From the NCBI GenBank assembly GCA_016866335.1, contig VGMT01000003.1, positions 81,014 to 145,013 on the forward strand: a DNA stretch of 64,000 nucleotides. The letters run 5' to 3'. Source of the DNA: Bacteroidota bacterium. GTDB taxonomy: Bacteria > Bacteroidota > Bacteroidia > CAIKAF01. Positions within the stretch are counted from its first letter, which is position 1. Each line of letters opens with the position of its first letter. The position numbers were made by a program, and so were the translations under genes. The notes under the pieces are model-generated. The model was given only the letters and a program-made list of their open reading frames with translations, had not been told where the DNA came from and did not search any database. This document shows positions 8,393-16,855 of this stretch, piece after piece.

Positions 8393-9426
8393 GAATTGGC
8401 GATAGAACGGGGTTGATATTGGCGCAAAAATTCGGGGCCGCTGCCTTTAAAATCAGCAAATTGCCGACCCAATTCGGCAATACGGGCAGCAGATTGACCC
8501 CCATTTTGAATGGGTTGCAGGCGTTTCAGTTCTTCCAAATCAAAATAGGAATGAACGGGTTTGCCCAAGGCCAACCCTACATACACCACAGTTGAATACT
8601 GGGTAATAAGTTCCGCGCAGTTCGCAATCATGTGGTTGGTGTCGCCCGACTGAAAAACTAAGGTGTTTTCGGGGCAAAGAGCCACAATTTCATTGTAGGC
8701 CCGGTCCCAAATTTCGTTGGGGTGCAGTTTGAAAATCATGGGCCTTCCCGCCGCGATTTTTACGCATTGTTTAATGAACTCAGGTCGGTTTTCGCGCCGG
8801 AACGTTTCCCGCATATCGGTGGTGCATACCAACACGTAATCTTGAAATGGAAAGGAATTGTTTAAAAATGCCTGACAATTGTCAAAGTTGGGTATGCCGG
8901 TTACAATAATCTTGTCGGCCTCGGTTCCAAGGGAAGAATAATGCTGTTTGTAACCTTCGCTGGCAACGCAATAAACATCTGGGCCGTTCATGCTGCCGTT
9001 CAAGCTGGTGGTTCCTGTAAAATAGGCGGGGAGTCCCATTTTTTTAACCCATTTGCTCCAGGTATCTAAGGGGTCAACCATACCTTCTTGAACAAAAATA
9101 GACTTAGAACGCCGTGCCACCTCTGGATAAATCGCATCGGTACACATAAATACCAAATCGTATTTTCCCATGTTTTTGAACCCGCCATAATCGTAATTCA
9201 AGTTGTGTTCGCGCACAAAATCTTCCGATTTTTTGCGAAACCTCCCATCAATAATGGTGTTTTCAAGCAAACCTATGCGCACCGCAAATTTTTCCAATCG
9301 GGAATGTGGAAAAAACTGAGTAAAATACCCTTCAAAATCGCCTTTCAGTTCCTGGTAAATTTGGAACATCTGCGAAGTTTGGTTTGGCGAACCCAAAATA
9401 AACAAAGCCTTTCTGCGCGGGGTCAT
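8389..9426 (-). CDS. GT-B-fold surface polysaccharide protein
   Basis: A 345-residue soluble protein resembling the CDP-glycerol glycerophosphotransferase / UDP-GlcNAc 2-epimerase-like GT-B group. The second domain contains FKLHPNE and then ELITQYSTVVYVGLALGKPV, the typical acceptor-loop and nucleotide-binding end of that fold. Donor and acceptor cannot be read from sequence. It overlaps both neighbours by 4 bp (ATGA). In context it may transfer or recognise the CMP-activated product of the next gene. Confidence 0.7.
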   Translation of the reverse strand: MTPRRKALFILGSPNQTSQMFQIYQELKGDFEGYFTQFFPHSRLEKFAVRIGLLENTIIDGRFRKKSEDFVREHNLNYDYGGFKNMGKYDLVFMCTDAIYPEVARRSKSIFVQEGMVDPLDTWSKWVKKMGLPAYFTGTTSLNGSMNGPDVYCVASEGYKQHYSSLGTEADKIIVTGIPNFDNCQAFLNNSFPFQDYVLVCTTDMRETFRRENRPEFIKQCVKIAAGRPMIFKLHPNEIWDRAYNEIVALCPENTLVFQSGDTNHMIANCAELITQYSTVVYVGLALGKPVHSYFDLEELKRLQPIQNGGQSAARIAELGRQFADFKGSGPEFLRQYQPRSIANS

Positions 9427-9902
9427 GGCTCTACACGGTTAAAAAACAAGGACTTTCCAATCCAAGGGAATCCAATGTATGCGCGGATTTCGGCCCTATT
9501 TCGACTAACCAAGGTGATTCGGCAATCGTAGGTTTTACCGCTTTCTGGGTCGTAAATCTTGCCGTCGTTCCAGGTGTCGTCTCCATCGTATTTTAAACCC
9601 AAAACCACTGGAATTCCAATGTAGGAGCGCGATCTAAGTTTGGGGTCGGGATTCAGGTGGTCTTTTTTCGGACTCCCATCGGCCCAATGGTTGCGTTCCA
9701 GCCAAATAATTTTCCCATAAAACCGCTCGCTCTGCTTATCAATCCGAACTTTAAACGCTTTGTCGTCTTTCAACCAAGTGCCAACAAGGGCAACCTGACC
9801 AAATTTTTCGGCATCTCTGCTTTTTACGCTTCCCGGAGCAAAGCTCGATAGGCAAAGCAAAGCACATATTGACCACAATGCTATTTGGTGTGCAGTTCGC
9901 AT
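9423..9902 (-). CDS. DUF2147 exported protein
   Basis: The mature part follows DUF2147: VGTWLKDDKAFKVRI, GKIIWLERNHWADGSPKKD, then a GLKYDGDDTWNDGKIYDPESG core ending in a compact beta domain. The frame extends to 9959, but a perfect promoter box (TATTTTTG, 9913-9920) with a -33 TTG 20 nt further up lies inside the extension. The ATG at 9902 is therefore the start and gives a clean signal peptide (MRTAHQIALWSICALLC). DUF2147 proteins are small periplasmic lipocalin-like domains of unknown function. Leading gene of the four-gene operon down to 6733. Confidence 0.85.
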   Translation of the reverse strand: MRTAHQIALWSICALLCLSSFAPGSVKSRDAEKFGQVALVGTWLKDDKAFKVRIDKQSERFYGKIIWLERNHWADGSPKKDHLNPDPKLRSRSYIGIPVVLGLKYDGDDTWNDGKIYDPESGKTYDCRITLVSRNRAEIRAYIGFPWIGKSLFFNRVEP

Positions 9903-9912
9903 AATTCGAGTG

Positions 9913-9920
9913 CAAAAATA
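9913..9920 (-). promoter_or_regulatory. promoter of the 9902-6733 operon
   Basis: Minus-strand TATTTTTG, a perfect -7 box, with TTG at 9941-9943 exactly 20 nt upstream: the best full promoter in the window. It leaves only about 10 nt before the ATG at 9902. Confidence 0.75.
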
Positions 9921-10035
9921 CGGCTTTGTAACAGCAGGCACAAGGAAAAAGTTCAACAAAAGCCCAAAGAATTGTTAAGTATTCTTTGTTAATAGATTTA
10001 AACCATTGAATATAAGCGGTTTGTGTTTTTTTTCA

Positions 10036-10184
10036 GGGCGGCGAACGGGCTTTCAGGCTTAGTCCGCGGTTGCCGAAAGGCTGGCCCAGCTGGTTTGCGG
10101 GGGCTCCTAAAGTCGCCTCCGCACCTAGCGGGCCAGGCTTCGGCAGCCTTGCGGGCTAAGCACTTCAATCCCTGCCGCAGCCGC
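10036..10184 (-). repeat. six-copy structured element, copy 1
   Basis: GC-rich element of about 149 bp, sense strand minus, 22 bp after the stop of the DUF4384-like gene (10207) and in the same direction. It keeps the invariant hairpin GCGGAGGC / GACTTTAGGA loop / GCCCCCGC. Its P2 helix is GCTTAG/CTAAGC, where other copies have GGTAG/CTACC. It also has the small hairpin AGCC-CGCAA-GGCT. No open reading frame in it looks real. Confidence 0.85.
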
Positions 10185-10206
10185 ATCAAGGATAAACAAC
10201 CTGCAT

Positions 10207-11031
10207 TTATTTTTGGCTGTCTAAAATAATGGGAAAGTTAAAGACCTGCCGCTGATTGGGCTCAATGCCATCAAGCCAGCGCTGTAAATCTTGCCTTAAA
10301 TCAATGGGTGGAGCGGGCATGGGTTTTTTGAAAAACAACAACATCACCGATTTTGCCGCTTTTGGCTGGGTGTTTTCTAAAAAGTATTCTCGCTGTGATT
10401 TGGGACTGGGAAAAAGATACTCCACCCCGGCTTCCAGTTTTTCTTGACGTTCCGCATCGTTTGGGTAAAAGCAAAAGGCAGAATCTCCTTCTAAAAAGTA
10501 GGCCAGCATGTAACTTCCAGCAGGCTTAACCCGGAATGTTAGCAGGGTTTCGTATGGGTATGCGGGCAAAATTCCTTTAATCTCATGGGTGAAAGCCGGA
10601 TCGGGGTCGGTTTTGTATTGAATTACGCTGGCACGAATGCAGCGTTCCACTTCCATTAAATTGAATTCATTGATTTTTTTCTTGGGTTCTTCCAGCTCTT
10701 TCCATTCCGTTATGCCTCCTTTGTATCGAGTTTGAACCACCTTTGAAAAGGCTTCGGAGTACACATTCCCTCCTTCAGACTGCTGCATTTGGGTACTTGA
10801 ATTCAGCTCGAGGGGAATTCCAGCGCGGTTTAGGGCCTCTTCCATGGCTTTCTCAAGGGCACAGCGCTGAACATCTTGCATTGTTTGGTTGCTTTCCATA
10901 ACGCATCGGCCACAGGCATCTACTTTTTGGGCATGTAGCCGATTCGGTAAATTGAAAGCAAAAAACAGGCACATGGCCAGCAGGGCAAAGCGCCCATGAA
11001 AACCGGCGGAATTAGGAAGCAGAACAGGCAT
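10207..11031 (-). CDS. exported DUF4384-like protein, partner of the caspase-like protease
   Basis: A 274-residue protein with a signal peptide ending near HAQ (residue 35). A cysteine-containing segment (DACGRCVMESNQTMQDVQRCA) comes next. The C-terminal half (about 160-220) reads PAGSYMLAYFLEGDSAFCFY then PNDAERQEKLEAG, matching DUF4384, a small beta domain often fused or adjacent to caspase-like (C14) proteases. Its start is 3 bp after the caspase gene's stop, so the two form one operon. It may be a sensor or regulator of the protease in the periplasm; that role is inferred. Copy 1 of the structured element follows its stop. Confidence 0.7.
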   Translation of the reverse strand: MPVLLPNSAGFHGRFALLAMCLFFAFNLPNRLHAQKVDACGRCVMESNQTMQDVQRCALEKAMEEALNRAGIPLELNSSTQMQQSEGGNVYSEAFSKVVQTRYKGGITEWKELEEPKKKINEFNLMEVERCIRASVIQYKTDPDPAFTHEIKGILPAYPYETLLTFRVKPAGSYMLAYFLEGDSAFCFYPNDAERQEKLEAGVEYLFPSPKSQREYFLENTQPKAAKSVMLLFFKKPMPAPPIDLRQDLQRWLDGIEPNQRQVFNFPIILDSQK

Positions 11032-11034
11032 TGC

Positions 11035-12711
11035 TTATTCTACAGTCCAAGATTCCCAGCGGTTTTCTAAAGCTGGAGGAGTAAGAATTTGGGGTTCCTG
11101 AATTTTACCCTGTCTTGCTGTTTCTTTATCAACTTGGGTTTTGGCATAACCAAACAGATCGCCATATTTGGCTGAACTTCCCATGTTTTGAATGCCTTTT
11201 AACAAGAAATACGTTAAAAATCCATGTTTTTTATCTTGATAAACGGCGCTGCTTTGACTTCCACTGGAAGAGGTCAACACCACCATATTTTCAGGGATAG
11301 CTCCCTCTTTTGGGCGCACGCGCACCCCTTTTTTAGCTACCAACTCTTCGTTCCGAGCTCCACCCGAGAAGCAGGCATCCAACACAACCGTTATTTTTTG
11401 GGCAGGGAATTTTATAAGCTGTTCGTAAACCTCTTTCAAAGCAATGCCCATTTCGGGGCGGTCTCCTGAAATATCGACCGGAATTAAATAGGGCGTTTGG
11501 TCTGCGTCCGAGGGCAGTCCATGACCGCTGTAAAAGAAATACAATTCAGACTCGTTACCTGTAGCTCGGGCAAGGTTGGATAGCCAGTCTAAACCGCCGC
11601 GCATTTCGCCCGAAGTGGCGTTGCGCAGCAATTTAATGTGTCCAGCTTCAACCCCAAAACTATGCTCCAAATATTGGGCGAAAACCATAGCATCGTTTTC
11701 AGCATAATCTACGTTTACTGCAACACTTAAGCCTGAACGACGGCTGGCATAATCTTCATTTCCAATGATTAAGGCCAAACGGTTTGGGTTTGACTTTGAG
11801 GTTTTAGGGATGTTGCGGTCCACATCGCTTTTCAATGAGGCCGCTTCGATGTTCACCTTTTCTTGGGCTTGGGCTTCTACCACCAATTTTCGAGGGGCGG
11901 CCATTTGTTGGTTCATAGCGAAACTTTGATTCCAAGATTCGGCATACTTGCCGTAGGATTCACGGATCGACATCGAAATAGGAACGGTGGACAAACTGTA
12001 TTTTGAATTTATAATCACCGAGTAGGTTAAATTCCGGGTTTCTCCAGGCATCAATTGAGAAATTCGCTGCATTTCTTCGCCATCAAGAAGCATTACGTTT
12101 TCGGGAAGTTTTAGCCCGGTTGATATGTCCTTTGCTATGCCCTGACCTGTATTTTGAACCAACACCTGCAAGTCGAATTTGGCTAAAGGCTTCAAAATAC
12201 CGTCGCCCGACAAACTAAAGTCGGCCACTTTTACCATAGGCGATTGAAAGGCCCTGGTTTCAATGTCGAGCGCAAATTCAGGTGGATTAAAACCGTTGGG
12301 CTCTTCAATGCTGACCTTCAAACCTAAATTACCTTGAACCGTGGTCATATCGGCTTGAATGGGAATTCGAAAATTTATGGTTCCAGATTTAGGAACCCGG
12401 GCTAAATTCACTCGATTGTCGATGCGAATTCCTTGGGTACTGCCAGAAGATTGAATTCCTGCCACCAAATTTAATCCATCACCGAATCCGGTATTTTTAA
12501 GGGCAAATTCCAAATGGCACACTTCATTGGCATCAATAGCGGAGTTGCCGTCGGCATCTACAAACCTAAGTGAACCTTCAACCACCGATAAAATAGGCGG
12601 TTCAATTTTGGGCTTAATGTTCAGGGAGGCCGGGGCGCTAACGGCTTTTTTTTGCCCGTTTGCCATTCCTACAAAAAGAAAGGCGACAGAAAATAGAATT
12701 AATTTACGCAT
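11035..12711 (-). CDS. exported caspase-family (C14) protease with CARDB-like domains
   Basis: 558 residues. The signal peptide MRKLILFSVAFLFVGMANGQ is followed by two CARDB-like immunoglobulin domains (about 40-270) and a C14 caspase domain (about 310-550) beginning LALIIGNEDYA. The catalytic dyad is intact: His397 in FYSGHG and Cys447 in VLDACFSGG. The frame extends to a TTG at 12735, but that codon lies inside a perfect -7 box (TAACTTTG, 12733-12740), so the ATG at 12711 is the start. Export suggests action outside the cytoplasm, unlike metacaspases of abortive-infection systems. Operon with the DUF4384-like gene; divergent from the barrel gene at 12801. Confidence 0.88.
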   Translation of the reverse strand: MRKLILFSVAFLFVGMANGQKKAVSAPASLNIKPKIEPPILSVVEGSLRFVDADGNSAIDANEVCHLEFALKNTGFGDGLNLVAGIQSSGSTQGIRIDNRVNLARVPKSGTINFRIPIQADMTTVQGNLGLKVSIEEPNGFNPPEFALDIETRAFQSPMVKVADFSLSGDGILKPLAKFDLQVLVQNTGQGIAKDISTGLKLPENVMLLDGEEMQRISQLMPGETRNLTYSVIINSKYSLSTVPISMSIRESYGKYAESWNQSFAMNQQMAAPRKLVVEAQAQEKVNIEAASLKSDVDRNIPKTSKSNPNRLALIIGNEDYASRRSGLSVAVNVDYAENDAMVFAQYLEHSFGVEAGHIKLLRNATSGEMRGGLDWLSNLARATGNESELYFFYSGHGLPSDADQTPYLIPVDISGDRPEMGIALKEVYEQLIKFPAQKITVVLDACFSGGARNEELVAKKGVRVRPKEGAIPENMVVLTSSSGSQSSAVYQDKKHGFLTYFLLKGIQNMGSSAKYGDLFGYAKTQVDKETARQGKIQEPQILTPPALENRWESWTVE

Positions 12712-12732
12712 AGAATGAACAACATCTAGCCT

Positions 12733-12740
12733 CAAAGTTA
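12733..12740 (-). promoter_or_regulatory. -7 box for the caspase operon
   Basis: Minus-strand TAACTTTG, perfect TAnnTTTG, 21 nt before the ATG at 12711. A weaker divergent box TTAATTTG (12775-12782) faces the other way toward the gene at 12801, so the region is a divergent promoter. Confidence 0.6.
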
Positions 12741-12800
12741 AGAACTTCTGCTAAAAGGTTCGTTCATTTTTATGTTAATTTGCAATCTAAATTTCAAATA

Positions 12801-13706
12801 ATGAGGCGATTTCTTCCCCTGTTTCTGTTGTTGATAAGCTGCCTCTTTTCTGGTCTTTCTGCTCAACGGGTGCGCGATGTGGAGATGAGCCAAAGCGGGA
12901 AAAATGTGATCATTGAATATACCCTTGAGGCCAACAGCCCCCAAGAGATTAAGTTGTACGTGAGTAAAGACGCTGGCCGTAGCTATTCAGACCCCTTGCG
13001 CAAGGTTTCGGGCGATGTAGGAAAGGGCATCAAAGCTGGCCGCAAACGGATTGAGTGGAGGGTTTTGGAAGAGGTAGATGAATTGGTGGGTGACCGGATT
13101 GTTTTTATGGTTGAAATTGTGGAAGAGGCACCCGTTGTAAAGTACACCAAGCCAAAACCATACATCGATTACGATGACCTGGAACCCGAGGGGGGCAATG
13201 TGCGCATTGGAGCCCTGTTTGAAGTCATGGAATCGGGCAACGCCCAAAGCATTGGCTATGGATTTCGATTTGAATGGTTTGTCAGCCCTGGGTTTAGTAT
13301 GGATTGGCAGTTTTTATTTGGGAACAATTATCAGGGTAATTTTTACACTCAAGTGCCCGGTGCGGCCGTGGCTTTTAGCGAACAAACAGGCGACCCATGG
13401 TTGGCTGCCGAAATGGGCGAGGGAGCCCTTTCGCTCTTTCTTCTGGGCCTTATGCTTCCCGAAGGTTTTACCATCCACATGTTTCCCCATCCTAGGATTG
13501 AACTCGCACCCTCTCTAACCCTATTAAGGGCCGATTACAACAATCGGAACAATCAAAAAACCACGCTGGGAGGAGCCATTACCCTTCGCATGAATTATCA
13601 ACCTTTTCGAAGATTTACGCTTTCGCCGGCCTTGGGAGTTCGGTTGGATTACGAAACAGGCGACCCATCTTTGCTGTACGGTTTGGGCTTGGGCTTGCGT
13701 TTGTAA
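12801..13706 (+). CDS. exported protein with beta-sandwich domain and predicted barrel
   Basis: 301 residues. Signal peptide MRRFLPLFLLLISCLFSGLSAQ, then a fibronectin-like domain (about 22-110: VRDVEMSQSGKNVIIEYTLE, IKLYVSKDAGRSYSDPLRKV) that recurs in Bacteroidota exported proteins next to caspase and SUMF-type genes. The rest (about 130-301) has alternating aromatic strands and ends in LGLGLRL, as outer-membrane barrels do. The ATG at 12801 is preferred over the upstream TTG at 12780. It is divergent from the caspase operon, suggesting shared regulation. Function is unknown; an outer-membrane partner for the protease is possible. Confidence 0.7.
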   Translation: MRRFLPLFLLLISCLFSGLSAQRVRDVEMSQSGKNVIIEYTLEANSPQEIKLYVSKDAGRSYSDPLRKVSGDVGKGIKAGRKRIEWRVLEEVDELVGDRIVFMVEIVEEAPVVKYTKPKPYIDYDDLEPEGGNVRIGALFEVMESGNAQSIGYGFRFEWFVSPGFSMDWQFLFGNNYQGNFYTQVPGAAVAFSEQTGDPWLAAEMGEGALSLFLLGLMLPEGFTIHMFPHPRIELAPSLTLLRADYNNRNNQKTTLGGAITLRMNYQPFRRFTLSPALGVRLDYETGDPSLLYGLGLGLRL

Positions 13707-13750
13707 ATGAGTTGGCTGTTTTTTCTCATGGCTTGGCTGTAGTGTTTGTT

Positions 13751-13900
13751 GCGCCCGCGGGCGGGATTGAACACGGTAGCACGCACAGGTGCTGGGCTCT
13801 GCCCCGCGAGGCGCGGAGGCGACTTTAGGAGCCACCGCAAGCCCGCTGGGGCAGTGCCCAGCAACGGCGGACTACCGGAGAAAGCCCGATACCCGCCCCC
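13751..13900 (+). repeat. six-copy structured element, copy 2
   Basis: Sense strand plus, 44 bp after the stop of the + gene ending at 13706 and in the same direction. Its far end stops 8 bp short of the convergent gene at 13909. The P4 helix here is GCTGGGCTCTGCCCC against GGGGCAGTGCCCAGC (14 of 15 pairs), different in sequence from other copies but still complementary. The small hairpin is AGCAC-GCACAG-GTGCT. The loop GACTTTAGGA is unchanged. Confidence 0.85.
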
Positions 13901-13908
13901 AAAACCAC

Positions 13909-14649
13909 CTACAAAATAAATGGGAAAATGGCCTTGCGCTCGCCCGGATATTCTGGGAAACGTTGCCTATACCAGCGGTGATGCGCCAATGCTCGGGGCA
14001 GCAAGTTGGCCAAGGTCCAAATCCAAAAGCTGAGGCCTGCCAGGCTGCCGCACATGAGTGCAAAGCCGCCCCATTCCATGATTTCGCCCAACAAATTGGG
14101 GCAAGAAATGAAGCGGAACAAGGGCCCATCTGGAATTTTATAGCCTGTTTCGCCGGGCTTGCGAAGGGCAATTAAGCGTGAATCGGCGGCGTAATTCAGG
14201 GCGAAGCCCAGCACAAAAAGCAGGAATCCCAGACCGAAGCTCCAAGTGCTTGCCGTTTCCCGGTTGGTTTGCGACAAATCCCAGCCCAACACGCTGCCGT
14301 TCACCAAATTAAACAGCATGGCCGAGCCCATAATGAGCAGCGGCATGGTTTTGCCTTGGGTGCGCAAACGAAATGGGAAAACGAAGCTGCGGTGCAGATA
14401 ATGCAAGGAAAAAAGGCCACACAGAATCAGAATTTGGGGCTCTTGAGGCAAGCCCAAATGCCAAAACCAGGCCCAAAACACCAGCAAAACAAAGCCTTCC
14501 ATGATAATCCAACCCATGCGGTTGGGAATGGTGGGGCCCCAGCCCGGACTTTGGTGCCGGCCGTAGGGGGCATTTTTTCTAAGCAAATACAGGAAGGTGA
14601 TTAGGGCTAGGCCTATCCAGGCGAACAGCAGGTTTTCGGTGGAAATCAT
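13909..14649 (-). CDS. 3-oxo-5-alpha-steroid 4-dehydrogenase (SRD5A) family membrane protein
   Basis: 246 residues with about six membrane helices. The C-terminal half carries the SRD5A family signature in order: NYAADSRLIALRKPGETGYK, LFRFISCPNLLGEIMEWGGF, NLLPRALAHHRWYRQRFPEY and a terminal IPFIL. The family uses NADPH to reduce conjugated C=C bonds of steroids or polyprenols; the bacterial substrate is unknown. The upstream MaoC gene ends 10 bp before it, so the two are probably co-transcribed with the HAD gene. A lipid or isoprenoid reductase role is inferred. Confidence 0.88.
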   Translation of the reverse strand: MISTENLLFAWIGLALITFLYLLRKNAPYGRHQSPGWGPTIPNRMGWIIMEGFVLLVFWAWFWHLGLPQEPQILILCGLFSLHYLHRSFVFPFRLRTQGKTMPLLIMGSAMLFNLVNGSVLGWDLSQTNRETASTWSFGLGFLLFVLGFALNYAADSRLIALRKPGETGYKIPDGPLFRFISCPNLLGEIMEWGGFALMCGSLAGLSFWIWTLANLLPRALAHHRWYRQRFPEYPGERKAIFPFIL

Positions 14650-14659
14650 GGTTCGGAAA

Positions 14660-15118
14660 TTAGGTTGGGGTTTGTGCCACAGGAATTAACATGTGCAGAA
14701 CCACCATGGTTAATTCCTGAACCAAGGTTTGGTCGGTCAAGTAAAAAGAAAAATACCACTCTACTTTGCCATAGGCTTTTTCGGGTCGGGCCGAGCAGGA
14801 TAGGACTTTGGCTTTGCAATGCAACATTTGGTCGGGACGTAGGGGCAACAGCATGTTCCAGTTTGAAATGCCCTTGCCGGCCAAAACCGAATGGGCAAAC
14901 CGGGGAATCCATTCCCTTAAATAAATGGCATGGAAAGGGTGTGGGCCTGAAGCAATCAGACCGCCGAAGGGGCCTTGGGCTGCGGCCTCGGCCGAGGTAT
15001 GCCAAGGAATGGGGTCGTAGGTCTTGGCAAATTCCATGATTTCATGGGCGGTGAACGAAAGGCTACCAAAGTCAAATTCTTGGCCTGCTTTCAGGTCGGC
15101 GAAGTGGAGTGCTTTCAT
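14660..15118 (-). CDS. MaoC family dehydratase
   Basis: A 152-residue hot-dog-fold protein of the (R)-specific enoyl-CoA hydratase type. The catalytic pair is visible as D35 and H40 in YDPIPWH, followed by GGLIASGPHPFHA, the usual helix. It would hydrate trans-2-enoyl-CoA or a similar thioester. Its start overlaps the upstream HAD gene by 4 bp and its stop is 10 bp before the SRD5A-like gene, so three cytoplasmic/membrane enzymes share one transcript. Length is typical. Confidence 0.88.
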   Translation of the reverse strand: MKALHFADLKAGQEFDFGSLSFTAHEIMEFAKTYDPIPWHTSAEAAAQGPFGGLIASGPHPFHAIYLREWIPRFAHSVLAGKGISNWNMLLPLRPDQMLHCKAKVLSCSARPEKAYGKVEWYFSFYLTDQTLVQELTMVVLHMLIPVAQTPT

Positions 15119-15771
15119 GGTTTGAAGGGGCGAAAGTGAGGGTGGGTAGCCAAAGCCAGCATTTCTCGGTCGCCCCGGGAATCGCCGTAGGCATAAATTT
15201 TGGAAAACGAGTTCAGGTTAAAGGTTTCTTGAATGCGCCTTGCTTTTTCGGGGCCGTAGCAGTTTTGGCCCATAAATTCACCGCTGAATAGGCCATTTTG
15301 GAATTTTAGTTGGGTGCACAACACGGTAGCGATGTTGAGTCGGTGTCCAAATTCCTGCATCCAGATTTGGGGGCTGGCTGAAACCAGGGCCAAGGTGGCT
15401 CCGGCCTGTCGGTGGGCTTCAATGGCACTTAGGGCTTGGGGGTACAGGCGTGGCCAGATTCGATCCAGCATGCGTTGGCCTTGTTCGCGCAGGTACGATT
15501 CCGACTTGCCTTTGTAGAATTCAGCAAGCAGGCGTTCTTTGGCTTGGCTGTTGCTTATTTTTCCCAATTTCCATTGAACGATGGGCCATCGGCAGGCCCA
15601 GATTGGAGCCCAGCGGCCTAGGTTTCCGTGGGTTTGGGCAAAAAAATCCCAAAGGGTGTCGCCCGGAAGCAGGGTTCCGTCCACATCGAACAGGGCAAGG
15701 TCTTGGCCTTTATCTTCGAATGCAGCGGACACGGCCAGAATATCCAGTTTTGTTTTGGTTGCTGCCGGCAT
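15115..15771 (-). CDS. HAD-IB family phosphatase
   Basis: Haloacid-dehalogenase-fold hydrolase similar to the phosphoserine phosphatase / SerB-like HAD-IB group. Motif I is LFDVDGTLLPGDT, motif II is ALVSASP, and the late acidic motif IV is AYGDSRGDREML. Substrate unknown. The frame is open to 15828 and overlaps the end of the DUF1566 gene (stop at 15710). The ATG at 15771 (61-bp overlap) or a GTG at 15732 (23-bp overlap) are the realistic starts. First gene of the HAD-MaoC-SRD5A unit. Confidence 0.82.
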   Translation of the reverse strand: MPAATKTKLDILAVSAAFEDKGQDLALFDVDGTLLPGDTLWDFFAQTHGNLGRWAPIWACRWPIVQWKLGKISNSQAKERLLAEFYKGKSESYLREQGQRMLDRIWPRLYPQALSAIEAHRQAGATLALVSASPQIWMQEFGHRLNIATVLCTQLKFQNGLFSGEFMGQNCYGPEKARRIQETFNLNSFSKIYAYGDSRGDREMLALATHPHFRPFKP

Positions 15772-16855
15772 CGCAGCAAACGGATTGAAATTGATGGGTT
15801 TGGGCCAGCGATGTTGCCAGCCCGCCACCTCCGGCGTATTCGTTGCTGCTCCAGTAGTCGCCCGAATTCAAAGTCATGTTGAAGGTGATTTTGTTACCAT
15901 TGAGCACCAGCAGTTCGTTGAACGAAGGGAGGTACCAATCGGAGTATCCGTAGGCCACCAAATCGCTGCACACTTTGGCTGCGTAGTTTCCATTTCCTTG
16001 GTTTGCCACAATGGCGGCGGTGTTTATGGCTCCGTCGTTGCCGCTTTGCACTCCGATAAAGGTTTGGGTATTTGCCCAGGGACCGCTAAAGTTGTCGGTA
16101 GGGTGAACGGTAACGATTTGATTGTTGTTGTTGATGTAGGAGGGCAGGGGTGTAAAGCTAACTTGATTTCCGTAGGAGGTACCTGCGGCGTTGGTAGCGT
16201 AAGCCCGCACGTAGTAGAGGGTTCCGGGGGTAAGACCGGTTAAGTTGGCTGAAAAGTTACCGGTTCCTGAGCCGGCGGAGGCGACGGAATTGGCCAGTGT
16301 GGGTTGCTGAACGGTGGCATAGCAGAGACCGCGGGCTGTAACGGGGCTTCCGCCTGCGTTGGTTACGGAGCCGCTACCGGTTCGGCTGCTGCCTGAATTG
16401 GAACCCGAAATGCTAAAAACCGAATCGGTGCTTACCAAGGGGGGGCAACCACCCCAGGTTAGAATTCCGTTGCAGATGTTCAGGGTTTGGCCATAGGATC
16501 CGGGGGCCAAGAGTTGCCACTGGCTGCCATCCCAGTACAAAATTTCTCCGGGGTTGTTGCCGTTGGGAAGGGCGTTGCTTTGCAGCGAGTCGCCGCAGAG
16601 TTCGAGCCAAGCCAGTCCGTTGTAAAAATTCGCGCAGTTGGTGCTGGTATTAAAAATGTGCAGGCCTTTGGCGGGAGCTTGAATGGAATCGCGTTGGGCT
16701 GTGCTTAGGCGTGGGGGCAAGAAGCCTTGTTGGGTGGCCGACAATTCCAAAACAGCGGTGGCATGGGGGGGGCCTGAAGGCAAGCCGATTTTGGCTTGGG
16801 AGAACAGGGCCGGAGAAATGGCCAAAAAGGCAAAAAAGGCAAACAGTCGGATCAT
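15710..16855 (-). CDS. exported DUF1566 / Lcl-type surface protein
   Basis: 381 residues. Signal peptide MIRLFAFFAFLAISPALFSQ, a short N-terminal module common in Bacteroidota (ATAVLELSATQQGFLPPRLS), a fibronectin-like unit (GLTPGTLYYVRAYATNAAGT), then a DUF1566 domain (about 240-381) with GYSDWYLPSFNELLVL, GDYWSSNEYA and the terminal GRVRCIRR. No T9SS sorting domain is seen. Such proteins are surface lectin-like or structural proteins of unknown role. A box TACTTTTA (minus, 16881-16888) lies 25 nt before the ATG. Its 3' end overlaps the HAD gene. Confidence 0.85.
   Translation of the reverse strand: MIRLFAFFAFLAISPALFSQAKIGLPSGPPHATAVLELSATQQGFLPPRLSTAQRDSIQAPAKGLHIFNTSTNCANFYNGLAWLELCGDSLQSNALPNGNNPGEILYWDGSQWQLLAPGSYGQTLNICNGILTWGGCPPLVSTDSVFSISGSNSGSSRTGSGSVTNAGGSPVTARGLCYATVQQPTLANSVASAGSGTGNFSANLTGLTPGTLYYVRAYATNAAGTSYGNQVSFTPLPSYINNNNQIVTVHPTDNFSGPWANTQTFIGVQSGNDGAINTAAIVANQGNGNYAAKVCSDLVAYGYSDWYLPSFNELLVLNGNKITFNMTLNSGDYWSSNEYAGGGGLATSLAQTHQFQSVCCDAGSNQNKTGYSGRVRCIRR

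Noticed and set aside
9998..10229. Short reading frames inside the structured elements (63-70 codons)
   Set aside because: They read across stems, share no protein similarity between copies in a consistent frame, and arise from GC-rich sequence.
12733..12735. TTG start for the caspase gene
   Set aside because: The codon is part of the -7 box TAACTTTG; the ATG at 12711 follows with a signal peptide. The same reasoning applies at 22431, 37337 and 57913.
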